Below are positions 10,842 through 18,706 of a DNA stretch of 22,956 bases, piece by piece. Origin of the DNA: a bacterium. Lineage in GTDB: Bacteria; Eremiobacterota; Eremiobacteria; Baltobacterales; Baltobacteraceae. Location of the stretch: assembly GCA_021784715.1 (NCBI GenBank), contig JAJYHP010000103.1:1-22956 (forward strand). Direction: 5' to 3'. Under the pieces are notes generated by a model. The model saw only the letters and a list, made by a program, of their open reading frames with translations, searched no databases and was not told where the DNA came from. The first letter of the stretch is position 1; each line of letters opens with the position of its first letter. Made by a program: the position numbers and the translations under genes.

Positions 10842-11044
10842 GAAGTCTCCTTGAGAGCGAGCTGACTCAGGTTCCGCCCCGCCCCGATCTTTCCTTGGCT
10901 CACCCGGGTAGGGGGAGCACGGTGCAGCAACCAGAGCGCGAGAACGAGCCCCGCGAGAACGAGGACGGCGAGGAGCATGCGTCGGAGCAGGCGCCGACGG
11001 TAGATCGGGCGACTCGATTCGGTATCGATAATCGAACGGGGCAC
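10826..11044 (-). CDS. Small single-pass membrane protein (hypothetical)
   Basis: 72 residues from GTG 11044. The layout is a basic N-terminus (PIYRRRLLRR), one strongly hydrophobic segment (MLLAVLVLAGLVLALWLL) and a short polar tail. That charge pattern predicts the N-terminus in the cytoplasm. AAGGAG formed by the last codons of the deacetylase gene lies about nine bases before the GTG, the gene starts six bases after that gene's stop, and it overlaps the lipoprotein start by 16 bases, all as expected for a coupled operon gene. I recognise no family. The C-terminal part covers the ribosome binding site of the next gene, so part of this frame could be fortuitous. Confidence 0.5.
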   Translation of the reverse strand: MPRSIIDTESSRPIYRRRLLRRMLLAVLVLAGLVLALWLLHRAPPTRVSQGKIGAGRNLSQLALKETSCFVV

Positions 11045-11050
11045 GAAAGG

Positions 11051-11887
11051 TTACTCCTTTAAGTAGGAAATGGGAACGGAGAGTCGTCGAGCGCCTTCGA
11101 CGCGTCGGGCACCCAGAAGCGAGAGCATCTCACCGACGGTCACAAAACGATAGCCCGCTTGTCGGAAGGCCGGAACGATCTTCGCAAGCGCCTTGACGGT
11201 GGAGCGTTTCCCGCTATGCAGCAGCAGGATCTCCGGCTCGGTTGCGTGCGCCGCGACATGCATCTCGATCTCGCGCGAGGTGAGCTCGCGCCAGTCCCCG
11301 GCATCGTCGCTCCAAAATATCGTCTTCATCCCGAGCGATTGTGCGATGCGAAGGGTGGCTGCGGTATAGCGTCCGTGGGGCGGGCGGAAAAGTACGGCGG
11401 CGGAGCGATCGCCGGTGATTCGAAGGAGCGTGTCTCGCCCCTCAACGAGCTCGCGGCGAACTTGCATCGGATTTTCGTGGTCGAGATCGGAATGGGTCTG
11501 CGTGTGATTGCCGATCTCATTCCCATCGATTGCAATCCGCCGAGCGATTTGCGGCCACCATCCCGCGTCGCGACCGATGAGGAAGAACGTCGCGCGTACG
11601 TGGAGCCGCGCGAGTTCGTCTAGCAGCATCGGCGTGTAGATGGGATACGGCCCGTCGTCGAAGGTCAGCGCGATCAAGCGCTCTCCACTGCTCCGCGGCG
11701 CCGGCACGAGCTTTCGAACGACGCGTTCGGCGCGAACGAAGGGGCCCTTCCCAATCGCTCTATGCAACGAGGTCGTCGGTTCGATCAACGTCGGATGCGG
11801 TTTCGAAACGCGTAAAAACCAGCGCACGCCCTCGATGCCGAGCAACACCGCGAGAATCGCGAGAACGATGCGAAGGGAAGGGCGCAC
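11051..11887 (-). CDS. Membrane-anchored polysaccharide deacetylase (NodB domain)
   Basis: 278 residues. An N-terminal hydrophobic helix (SLRIVLAILAVLLGIEGVRWFL) is probably an uncleaved anchor or signal. The NodB (carbohydrate esterase 4) domain follows with all five motifs: LTFDDGP (74-80, with the catalytic base and a metal Asp), NHTQTH (127-132, metal His128 and His132), RPPHG (168-172, where Tyr is more usual than His), DDAGDW (194-199) and LLLHSG (221-226). Such enzymes remove N-acetyl groups from peptidoglycan, chitin-like or exopolysaccharide GlcNAc/MurNAc in a metal-dependent reaction; the substrate here is not evident. The start is GTG with no visible ribosome binding site, six bases after the LCP gene stop. 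Pairing with an LCP ligase suggests a role in wall or surface glycans. Confidence 0.9.
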   Translation of the reverse strand: MRPSLRIVLAILAVLLGIEGVRWFLRVSKPHPTLIEPTTSLHRAIGKGPFVRAERVVRKLVPAPRSSGERLIALTFDDGPYPIYTPMLLDELARLHVRATFFLIGRDAGWWPQIARRIAIDGNEIGNHTQTHSDLDHENPMQVRRELVEGRDTLLRITGDRSAAVLFRPPHGRYTAATLRIAQSLGMKTIFWSDDAGDWRELTSREIEMHVAAHATEPEILLLHSGKRSTVKALAKIVPAFRQAGYRFVTVGEMLSLLGARRVEGARRLSVPISYLKE

Positions 11888-11893
11888 GAATCG

Positions 11894-13303
11894 TTACGGC
11901 GACGGAGACGGATGGGCGCCGGGCTTGGGCAGGTCGTGAACCGCGAGCCCATCATCGCGCCCGAGCACCACGGTCACGTCGCTGGTCGAACCCGCCGCTG
12001 GGGCTTCGACGACGAGGGCGTTGCGCATCGCCTTCGGGAGTCCCGATGCCACTTTATCGCCGGCGAACGCCGTCGCCGAATGCGCGCGTACCACGCTATT
12101 GTCGTGATACGACGCGCTGTTGCCCACCTTTCCGATACGATAGCCTTCCGCTTTGAGAATGCGCGCGAGATCGGCGGCGGCACCATCGATTCCGCTGCCG
12201 TTCTCCACGTCGACGCGCAGCGTCGAGGGTGCGATCGCCGCGAGCGTTGCGGGGTCGGCGGTGGGAGCGGGCGACGGCGGAGCGATCAACATCGATTCAA
12301 CCAAACGGCGACGCGCGTTTTTATCGGGGACGATCGAATCGCCGTATCCCGGCAGATAGACGTTCGCCACATAGGGAACCTGGTGCGCGACGATCTGCGA
12401 GGGTTTGATGCCGATATAATAATGGGCGAGCGAAATGAGTTCGGCCTTCGAAAAATTCGTCTGGACGTTGGCGAGCATCGTTTTGACGAGTTGCCCGGCA
12501 TGCAAAATCGTGTTGAATTTATCGCGCTCCAACTTTGCCGCGAGAGCGTGAAGTACTTCTTGCTGGCGACGGATGCGACACGGATCGCCGCACCAATCGT
12601 GACGATAACGCATGTAACCGACCGCCTGGGCGCCGTCGAGATGTTGAATCCCGGTCTTTAGGTGAATGTGGAGGTGCCCCCAATTATCGTCGTAATTGAT
12701 CGGGCTTTTATCCTTGGGGTCGCTGTTCTCGACGTCGACGGTCACCCCGCCGATATCGTCGATTAGCTCGCGCGTTGCATTGATGCGTAAGATAACGTAG
12801 CGATCGAAGCCCGGAATACCGAGCCAATGCGAAATCACTTGTTCGGCTTCCGCGACCCCACCGTCGGCCTGCGCCTGGTTGATCTTCGCTTGGCTTCCAT
12901 CGGGCATGGTGGCGACCATATCGCGCGGCACCGAGAGTTCGAAGATGCGCTTGTTGACGAGATCGAGATTGACCGCCCATATGACGTCGCTGCGCGCCTG
13001 CGCCGAGAACGGCAGGTCGTTATCGGTATAGTCGTAATCGAGGCCGACGACGAGCACGCGCAACTGCGAACGGCCGAAGACCTGCTGCGGCGAAGGAATG
13101 AACGCGTCGCCCAAAATCTGCAACGGCGTCTCGTGTTTAAAAATCGAGAAACCCAATACCGTCGAGAGCGCCAAGAGCGCGACGAGCCCGGCGACGATGC
13201 CGATTCGGCGAGCGACGCGCGGCGGGCGGGGCGGCGGCGTTTGGAGCGGCTGAGAGGGTTGCGCGGCGCTCCGCCGCGGGCGCGGAGTAAAGTCCTCAGA
13301 CAT
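11894..13303 (-). CDS. LytR-CpsA-Psr (LCP) family ligase with LytR_C domain
   Basis: 469 residues. A Pro/Arg-rich cytoplasmic N-terminus (1-32) is followed by a membrane helix (33-54). The extracytoplasmic LCP domain shows VLVVGLDYDY (83-92), ARSDVIWAVNLD (103-114), LSVPRDMVATMP (123-134) and the Arg-rich site MRYRHDWCGDPCRIRRQQEVL. LCP enzymes transfer undecaprenyl-linked glycopolymers onto peptidoglycan or another acceptor. A C-terminal LytR_C domain follows (LRVDVENGSGIDGAAADLARIL onwards), and the protein ends in a Pro/Ser tail. GGGGAG nine bases before ATG 13303 supports the start, which overlaps the rimO stop by eight bases. The Cys pair in WCGDPC could form a disulphide. Its partner polymer is unknown. 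Confidence 0.92.
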   Translation of the reverse strand: MSEDFTPRPRRSAAQPSQPLQTPPPRPPRVARRIGIVAGLVALLALSTVLGFSIFKHETPLQILGDAFIPSPQQVFGRSQLRVLVVGLDYDYTDNDLPFSAQARSDVIWAVNLDLVNKRIFELSVPRDMVATMPDGSQAKINQAQADGGVAEAEQVISHWLGIPGFDRYVILRINATRELIDDIGGVTVDVENSDPKDKSPINYDDNWGHLHIHLKTGIQHLDGAQAVGYMRYRHDWCGDPCRIRRQQEVLHALAAKLERDKFNTILHAGQLVKTMLANVQTNFSKAELISLAHYYIGIKPSQIVAHQVPYVANVYLPGYGDSIVPDKNARRRLVESMLIAPPSPAPTADPATLAAIAPSTLRVDVENGSGIDGAAADLARILKAEGYRIGKVGNSASYHDNSVVRAHSATAFAGDKVASGLPKAMRNALVVEAPAAGSTSDVTVVLGRDDGLAVHDLPKPGAHPSPSP

Positions 13304-14666
13304 GTGCGGGTGCTCCCCTGACGACGCGCGCGGCGAAATCGAATGCCGTTGCGGCGGTGAGTTCGAGGTCTACGAAGGTTCCCGGCGCGAGATCGCCTGC
13401 GACGAAGACTCCCCCGTCGACACCCGGCGCCTCGCCTTGCGAGCGACCGTACCACACGGTTGCGGGGAGGTGCGCGCGCAACGGATCGCCGCGGCGCAGA
13501 GTTCGACGTTCTTCGACGAGCACGCGCTCGACGCTACCGACGCGAGCGAGTCGGGCCTTCTCCGATGCCGCCCGCTGCGCGTCGCGCAAACGGAGCAAGC
13601 GCTTCCGGCGTTCGCGCGCGGGAACGCGCGAGCCCAACTTCGCCGCCGGCGTGCCTTCCTCGGAGCTATATTCGAAAAAGCCGACGCGATCGAGACCGGC
13701 GCGCCCGATCCATTCTTCGAGGTAGGCCACGTGCTCTTCGCGCTCGCCCGGGAATCCGACGATGAAGGTCGAGCGCATCGTAATACCGGGAACGCGTTCG
13801 CGAAACGATTCGATGATTTCCAGGTAACGCTCGCCGTTACCGGGGCGAAGCATCGCCCGAAGGACCTCCGGGTGGGCGTGCTGCAGCGGCATGTCCATGT
13901 ATTTGCACACCTTCGGCAAACGCGCCATCGCCTCGATGAGTTCGCTATCGACGGTTGCCGGATACAGGTAGAGCAAGCGAATCCACTCCAGACCATCGAT
14001 ATCGTGCAGCCGCTCCAAGAGCGTCGCCAAACCACCGCGGCGATAGCCGCGATCGCGCCCCCACATGGAGGTGTCTTGCGCGATGAGGATCAGTTCGCGC
14101 GTCCCCGCCGCCGCGAGCGCTCGAGCCTCGGCGAGAATCGATTCCTCGCTGCGGCTGCGGAACGCACCGCGCAACTGCGGAATGATACAGAAGGTACAGG
14201 GATGGTCGCATCCTTCCGCGATTTTCAGATACGCGGTCGCCTGGGGCGTCGTGATGAGCCGCGGCAAGAAATCGTGTTCCGGTTCGGTTTCGAAGGCTAA
14301 GCGTACCGGTTTGCTTCCCGCTCGAACGTCGTCGAGCAGTTCGACGATCGACGCATAGGAGCCGGTCCCAACCACGCCGTCGATCTCGGGAATGAGCGAC
14401 TGCAGCTGCTCGCCGTATCGTTGCGCCAAGCACCCCGCGACCACGAGCTGTTGGTTGGGGCTTTTCCGCTGCGCCCGTTCGAGAATGACTTCCGTCGATT
14501 CCGCTTTCGCCGGATCGATGAAGGCGCAGGTGTTGATGATGACGGTGTCGGCGGCATCGGCGTCGCTCTCCAATTGCCATCCGGCGGCGCCGAGTTTGGC
14601 AATCATCACCTCGGTGTCAACGAGGTTTTTTGCGCAGCCTAAACTCACGAACGAAACGGAGGGCAT
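13296..14666 (-). CDS. rimO: Ribosomal protein uS12 methylthiotransferase RimO
   Basis: 456 residues. RimO is a radical-SAM enzyme with two iron-sulphur clusters that methylthiolates an aspartate of ribosomal protein uS12. The N-terminal MTTase domain begins VSFVSLGCAKNLVDTEV, typical of RimO rather than MiaB, and supplies Cys11, Cys47 (NTCAFID) and Cys79 (AGCLAQRYG). The radical-SAM triad is CDHPCTFC (Cys153, Cys157, Cys160). The C-terminal ~70 residues form the TRAM domain. TAGGAG, eight bases before ATG 14666, is a strong ribosome binding site and contains the yajQ stop codon, so the two genes are translationally linked. The 3' end overlaps the LCP gene. Confidence 0.96.
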   Translation of the reverse strand: MPSVSFVSLGCAKNLVDTEVMIAKLGAAGWQLESDADAADTVIINTCAFIDPAKAESTEVILERAQRKSPNQQLVVAGCLAQRYGEQLQSLIPEIDGVVGTGSYASIVELLDDVRAGSKPVRLAFETEPEHDFLPRLITTPQATAYLKIAEGCDHPCTFCIIPQLRGAFRSRSEESILAEARALAAAGTRELILIAQDTSMWGRDRGYRRGGLATLLERLHDIDGLEWIRLLYLYPATVDSELIEAMARLPKVCKYMDMPLQHAHPEVLRAMLRPGNGERYLEIIESFRERVPGITMRSTFIVGFPGEREEHVAYLEEWIGRAGLDRVGFFEYSSEEGTPAAKLGSRVPARERRKRLLRLRDAQRAASEKARLARVGSVERVLVEERRTLRRGDPLRAHLPATVWYGRSQGEAPGVDGGVFVAGDLAPGTFVDLELTAATAFDFAARVVRGAPAHV

Positions 14667-14677
14667 CGCGACGACTC

Positions 14678-15169
14678 CTAGCGGTAATTCACGAACTGCA
14701 AAGGCAATTCGAAATTTGCGGTTTTGAGCGCGGCGATCACCGCCTGGAGGTCGTCGCGGTTTTTCCCGGTGACGCGGATCTGCTCGTCCTGATATTGCGC
14801 GCTGACTTTGAGTTTGAGCGCTTTGATACGCTCCATCAATTCCTTGCTCTTGTCCTTCGGAATTCCGCTACGCAAGACGATCTTGCAACGAACCATCGAA
14901 TTGGCGGCCGGTTCGTTCGCGCCGATTTCAAAGGCCTTAATATCGATACCGCGTTTTGTAGCCTTCGCCTGTAGCATATCGATAACGTTGCGCATTTTCA
15001 TCTCATCGTCGGCGAGCACCGTGATGCTCTTATCGTCGGATTCGACGCGCGTCTTACTGTTGCGAAAATCGAAACGCGTCTCGATCTCTTTTCGCGTTTG
15101 ATTCAACGCGTTATCGAGTTCTTGACGGTCGATTTTTGAAACGATATCGAATGAGGCTTCGCTCGGCAT
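14678..15169 (-). CDS. yajQ: YajQ family nucleotide-binding protein (UPF0234)
   Basis: 163 residues, the usual YajQ length. The sequence begins SFDIVSKIDRQELDNALNQ and continues with RFDFRNSK, ERIKALKLKVSAQYQDEQIRVTGKNRDDLQAVIA and the ending LPLQFVNYR, all characteristic of the family. YajQ proteins have two ferredoxin-like domains; members bind nucleotides including cyclic di-GMP in Xanthomonas, but the general role is unsettled. Its ATG overlaps the preceding stop as TAATG, which implies coupling to the rodZ-like gene. Confidence 0.95.
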   Translation of the reverse strand: MPSEASFDIVSKIDRQELDNALNQTRKEIETRFDFRNSKTRVESDDKSITVLADDEMKMRNVIDMLQAKATKRGIDIKAFEIGANEPAANSMVRCKIVLRSGIPKDKSKELMERIKALKLKVSAQYQDEQIRVTGKNRDDLQAVIAALKTANFELPLQFVNYR

Positions 15170-16014
15170 TACAGCGTAAAGGTCCGTTCCACGACGACGC
15201 CGGCACCGCCTAAGGGCCCGACGTTCTTACCGTCGACGTTGAAGGTGACGGCAGCCGCGTTTCCGACGCGCACGGTGACGTCCTTTCCTCGGAAAGCGCG
15301 TTGCGTACCGGCGGGAAACGTCCCCACCATGCTAACATTCCCGTCAACGGTAACCCGCAGCCACGAGGTGCCCGCGAGGCGGAGGATCAGCGTCCCCTGC
15401 CCCGGGGTAATGCTCGCGGAGCTCGGGCTGGCGCCGGGGCTCGGGCTAACGCCGGGGCTCGGGCTAACGCCGGGGCTCGGGCTGACGCCGGGGCTCGGGC
15501 TGGCGCCGGGGCTCGGGCTAACGCCGGGGCTCGGGCTAACGCCGGGGCTCGGGCGAACGCCGGGACTCGGGCTGACGCCGGGGCTCGCCGTGGGGCTCTC
15601 GACCGCTACCGAAACGCTCGGCGGCGCAGAGCTCGTCAGCGAGTACGTGAGAAAGGCGATGAGCAGGACCGCAACGACCCCGGCGGCCCAGAGCCACGGG
15701 GCGAGCGTCTTTCTCGCGGCGGCAGGCGGTACGCCCCCTCCCTCCTCGTCATATGCCTCGCTCTCGTCGGCCGCTCTCGAGACGGACGAACTAGACGCGT
15801 ATTCACGAAGCGCTTCCTCGACGTCGAGCTTCAGAAAGGCGCCGTAGGTGCGAATGAACCCGCGGACGTAGACCGCGGCCCCGATCCGCTCCCACTGCTC
15901 CTCCTCGATTGCGGCCAGGTAGACCGAGCGAATCCGAGTCTGTTCCGATACCTCCGGCAGCGTGAGGCCACGGGCCTCACGAGCAACCCGAAATCGTTCT
16001 CCAAGCGCCGCCAT
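15169..16014 (-). CDS. rodZ: RodZ-like membrane HTH protein with Pro/Ser repeat linker
   Basis: 281 residues in the RodZ order. A cytoplasmic Cro/C1-type helix-turn-helix domain (residues 4-70: [20 protein letters not shown], then [12 protein letters not shown] and [14 protein letters not shown]) precedes a membrane helix (about 104-127, [21 protein letters not shown]). A Pro/Ser/Gly spacer (143-200) leads to a C-terminal DUF4115-type beta domain (207-281). In Escherichia coli RodZ links MreB to the elongation machinery for rod shape. The spacer consists of about nine six-residue units (SPSPGV/A), from an 18-base tandem repeat. ATG 16014 is the first start of the nine-gene string. Some DUF4115 HTH proteins lack a proven shape role, so the name is tentative. 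Confidence 0.85.
   Translation of the reverse strand: MAALGERFRVAREARGLTLPEVSEQTRIRSVYLAAIEEEQWERIGAAVYVRGFIRTYGAFLKLDVEEALREYASSSSVSRAADESEAYDEEGGGVPPAAARKTLAPWLWAAGVVAVLLIAFLTYSLTSSAPPSVSVAVESPTASPGVSPSPGVRPSPGVSPSPGVSPSPGASPSPGVSPSPGVSPSPGVSPSPGASPSSASITPGQGTLILRLAGTSWLRVTVDGNVSMVGTFPAGTQRAFRGKDVTVRVGNAAAVTFNVDGKNVGPLGGAGVVVERTFTL
15415..15588 (-). repeat. 18-base tandem repeat inside the rodZ-like gene
   Basis: On the plus strand the unit GCCGGGGCTCGGGCTAAC (with small changes: gctgac, gctggc, gcgaac) repeats about nine times, the outer copies being degenerate. It encodes SPSPGV or SPSPGA on the minus strand. The period is a multiple of three, so copy changes would lengthen or shorten the linker without breaking the frame. 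Confidence 0.9.
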
Positions 16015-16061
16015 TTGCGCTTGTGGTTAGCCTTGTCAACCCGTTATCCTCGTATCAAGCT
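16015..16061. promoter_or_regulatory. Divergent promoter region, rodZ-like gene / mnmA
   Basis: Only 47 bases separate the two outward-facing starts, so both promoters must lie here or inside the genes. For mnmA a weak plus-strand pair TTGTGG (16021-16026) and TATCCT (16045-16050) with an 18-base spacer would start transcription a few bases before ATG 16062, giving a very short leader; there is no ribosome binding site to contradict this. On the minus strand a perfect TTGACA (16039-16034) is present, but a -10 at normal distance would fall on the rodZ start codon. Both readings are tentative. Confidence 0.3.
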
Positions 16062-17141
16062 ATGGCAAAGATGCGTGTGATCGCCGCAATGAGCGGCGGG
16101 GTGGACTCGGCGGTTGCGGCCGCCCTCCTGGCCGAACAGGGCTACGACGTCATCGGCGTGACGATGCGGATGTACGAGGCGACCCAACCTGCGCACGCCA
16201 AAAGCTGCTGCGGCATCGACGATTTCGACGACGCGCGCCGGAGTGCCGCGATTCTCGGGATCCCACATTACGTGCTCGATTTTGAAAAGGCGTTTCGACG
16301 CAGCGTCATCGAGCGCTTCGCCGATGAGTACGCGCGAGGCCGCACGCCCAACCCGTGCGTGAGCTGCAACAATCACGTCAAGCTCGGAACGCTCCGCAAT
16401 TACGCCGATCGTATGGATGCGCGTTATGTGGCAACCGGCCATTACGCACGAATCGATCATCGCGAAGACGGGCCGCACCTCTTCCGCAATCCATCGGCAA
16501 AGGATCAAGCCTACGCGCTCGCGCAGCTCACTCGCGACCAGCTCGATCGTTTGCTGCTGCCGCTCGGCGAACTCGATAAAGAACGGACGCGCGAGCACGC
16601 GCGCCGTTTCGGCCTTCCGATTCACAACAAACCAGAGTCGCAAGATATCTGTTTCGTCGAAGGCGGTGATTATCGCGACGTTCTCGCGCGCGTACGTCCG
16701 GAGCTTCGCAAGCAGGGTGAGATCGTCGGCGCCGACGGCGCCACGCTCGGGAGCCACGCCGGCGTCGCCAATTTCACCGTCGGGCAACGAGCGCCGCTCG
16801 GCGGCTCCGCGGAGCCAAAATACGTTATTCGGCTCGATGCGGCGAGCAATACCGTCGTCGTCGGCCGCGGCGAAGAGCTACTTGCGGATGGCTTACGCGC
16901 CGATGAGGTGAACCTCATTCGCCCGGAAGGCTTCGACGAGGGCCGTGATATCGACGCGATGATTCGCTACCGCAGCATGCCGGCGCGTGCGCGCGCGCGG
17001 CGCGAGGCAGATGGAACGCTGACGCTGCGCTTCGTAGAGCCGCAGCGCGCGATCGCTCCGGGACAACTCGCCGCCCTCTTCGCTCCCGGCGGCGACGAAG
17101 TGCTCGGCGCGGCGACGATACGCGAAGCGATTCTTTCCTAA
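16062..17141 (+). CDS. mnmA: tRNA-specific 2-thiouridylase MnmA
   Basis: 359 residues from ATG 16062. MnmA adenylates and thiolates U34 of the Lys, Glu and Gln tRNAs. The PP-loop motif is [11 protein letters not shown] (10-20). The catalytic cysteines are Cys102 in [13 protein letters not shown] and Cys197 in [12 protein letters not shown], and [10 protein letters not shown] (148-157) is the conserved ATP/tRNA-contact segment. The C-terminal beta-barrel ends at AAIREA-type sequence. The frame is open to 16023, but the upstream residues do not fit the family; ATG 16071 is a second possible start. No ribosome binding site is seen, consistent with a leaderless or short-leader mRNA. Confidence 0.96.
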   Translation: MAKMRVIAAMSGGVDSAVAAALLAEQGYDVIGVTMRMYEATQPAHAKSCCGIDDFDDARRSAAILGIPHYVLDFEKAFRRSVIERFADEYARGRTPNPCVSCNNHVKLGTLRNYADRMDARYVATGHYARIDHREDGPHLFRNPSAKDQAYALAQLTRDQLDRLLLPLGELDKERTREHARRFGLPIHNKPESQDICFVEGGDYRDVLARVRPELRKQGEIVGADGATLGSHAGVANFTVGQRAPLGGSAEPKYVIRLDAASNTVVVGRGEELLADGLRADEVNLIRPEGFDEGRDIDAMIRYRSMPARARARREADGTLTLRFVEPQRAIAPGQLAALFAPGGDEVLGAATIREAILS

Positions 17142-17209
17142 ATCGCCGGGAGCGCGAACGGTGAGCGCGAAAGGATCTTTCATGTAAAGAAAGTTGAGGT
17201 TAGCGATCG

Positions 17210-17839
17210 ATGATCCGCAGAACTGCAATTGCCCTGTTCGCTCTCGTCCTTTTCAGCTCGTGCGCGAAGAGCGCGACGACGACGAAGACTCCCGAATCGA
17301 CGACCGTTGCTACGGCCTCACCGCGGAGGACGACCAATCCCAAAACTCGTACGACGCTCCTTCCACCGCGCGCCGCGACGGCATCGGCACGCCCGAGTGC
17401 GAAGGCTTCGAGTTTACCTCAGCAACGCACGGCCTCGCCGCGCGCGCTCGCGCCATCGGCGCGTCCGTCGGCGCATTCGGTCGCACCGAGTGCCGTGAAA
17501 GCGAGCGCCGCTCCTTCCGCTCATCCCAAGGCGGCCGCGAGCCCCGCTCCAACGACTAGGGCGACGGCAACCGTGACGAGTACCCCTGCGGAGGTCGCCG
17601 TAACCGGAGATATCGCGCACGGACACTCGCTCTACGAGCAACATTGCGCGAACTGCCACGGTGCCGACGCGCAGGGCGGCATGGGTCCTTCGCTGCAAAA
17701 TGAGGATTCGCGCAAGAACCTCGCGCAGACCGTTGCGTGGATTAAAAACCCCGCGCTGCCGATGCCGAACCTCTATCCCGGAACGCTCAGCGATAAAGAC
17801 GTCCTCGACATCGCAACCTACGTGCAATCGCTAAAATAG
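17210..17839 (+). CDS. c-type cytochrome lipoprotein with a long low-complexity linker
   Basis: 209 residues. A short signal (IRRTAIALFALVLFSSC) ends at Cys18, a probable lipid-attachment site, although Phe at -3 is not ideal. Residues 19-130 are a Ser/Ala/Pro/Thr/Arg-rich stretch with no fold apparent. The C-terminal ~75 residues are a class I cytochrome c domain: heme-binding CANCHG (Cys146, Cys149, His150), GGMGPSL, the likely axial Met185 in ALPMPNLYPG, and the terminal helix DKDVLDIATYVQSL. It should be a monoheme electron carrier tethered to the membrane. GAGG 11 bases before ATG 17210 is a weak ribosome binding site. It follows mnmA by 68 bases and converges on fabI. The redox partner is unknown. 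Confidence 0.88.
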   Translation: MIRRTAIALFALVLFSSCAKSATTTKTPESTTVATASPRRTTNPKTRTTLLPPRAATASARPSAKASSLPQQRTASPRALAPSARPSAHSVAPSAVKASAAPSAHPKAAASPAPTTRATATVTSTPAEVAVTGDIAHGHSLYEQHCANCHGADAQGGMGPSLQNEDSRKNLAQTVAWIKNPALPMPNLYPGTLSDKDVLDIATYVQSLK

Positions 17840-17864
17840 CAGTCGATCGGATGCGGAGCGGGGG

Positions 17865-18662
17865 TTATATCGATTCGGGCGTACGTCCGTTCGTCATGAT
17901 TCCCATGGCGTGAAAACCGGAGTCGACGAAATGCACCTCCGCCGTCACCGCTCGCGCGAGATCCGAGGCGAGGTAGACGGCCGTCTTGCCGACATCTTCG
18001 GGGGTCACGTTACGGCGCAGAGGTGATTCGGCAGCGACGACATCGAGAATGTAGCGGAGTCCGTGCACCTGCCGCGAGCTCGCCGTTGAAATCGGTCCGG
18101 CGGAAATGGCGTTGACGCGAATGCCGCGCGGGCCGAGATCGTAGGCGAGATAGCGAACGATCGCCTCGAGCGCCGCCTTCGCTATGCCGGCCAAATTGTA
18201 GTTCGGCACGATCGCCGTAGAGCCAAGGTAAGTCAAAGCGATAATGCTGGCGCCGTCGTCGAAGAGATCGACGAACGCATTCGAAAGCGCGATCAACGAG
18301 TACGACGAGATGTCGAGCGCGAGCGCAAAACCGTCGCGCGAGGTGGTATAGACCTTCCCTTTGAGGTCTTCCTTATTCGTGTAGGCGATCGAATGAACCA
18401 ACGCGTCGAGGCGGCCGTAGTCTCTCCGAACGGCGGCGGCGAGCTCGGCGAGCGCCTCGTCCGAAGTGACATCGCAGGGATAGCAATGCGCTCCCCCAAG
18501 TTCGGCGGCAAGCTTTTCCACCTCGTCGCGAACGCGCTCGCCCTGATAGATGAAGCACAATCGGGCACCTTGTGCGTGAAAGGCCCGCGCGATACCGGTG
18601 GCGATCGACCAACGATTAGCAACGCCGGTGATCAATGCAATCTTACCGTCTAAAAGTCCCAC
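17865..18662 (-). CDS. fabI: Enoyl-[acyl-carrier-protein] reductase (NADH), FabI type
   Basis: 265 residues, a short-chain dehydrogenase fold. FabI performs the last reduction of each fatty-acid elongation cycle. The cofactor loop is ITGVANRWSIATGIA (11-25). VHSIAYTNKEDLKG (89-102), LDISSYSLIAL and the catalytic set Tyr145, Tyr155 and Lys162 (YLGSTAIVPNYNLAGIAK) identify FabI rather than a beta-ketoacyl reductase. AISAGPISTASS and SPLRRNVTPEDVG also match. Compared with Escherichia coli FabI from memory, the positions of Gly93, Met159 and Phe203 are Ala93, Ala158 and Leu202 here. The start is GTG with no ribosome binding site. It lies 44 bases downstream of the nitronate monooxygenase gene, same strand. 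Confidence 0.95.
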   Translation of the reverse strand: MGLLDGKIALITGVANRWSIATGIARAFHAQGARLCFIYQGERVRDEVEKLAAELGGAHCYPCDVTSDEALAELAAAVRRDYGRLDALVHSIAYTNKEDLKGKVYTTSRDGFALALDISSYSLIALSNAFVDLFDDGASIIALTYLGSTAIVPNYNLAGIAKAALEAIVRYLAYDLGPRGIRVNAISAGPISTASSRQVHGLRYILDVVAAESPLRRNVTPEDVGKTAVYLASDLARAVTAEVHFVDSGFHAMGIMTNGRTPESI

Positions 18663-18706
18663 GAAGATTCAGTATTTGCCGACGAGCGAGCAAGGCCTCT
18701 TATCGG

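Noticed and set aside
15239..15847. Long plus-strand open frame with LGLTPG repeats opposite the rodZ-like gene.
   Set aside because: It is the antisense reading of the 18-base repeat and its surroundings; it has no ribosome binding site and no family resemblance, and the minus frame has clear HTH and membrane domains.
16034..16039. Consensus TTGACA on the minus strand upstream of the rodZ-like gene as its -35 box.
   Set aside because: A -10 box at normal spacing would fall on the start codon and no later start codon fits the HTH domain.
17179..17195. Small inverted repeat CTTTC/GAAAG before the cytochrome gene.
   Set aside because: Five-base stem in the 68-base gap after mnmA; neither a convincing terminator nor a recognisable operator.
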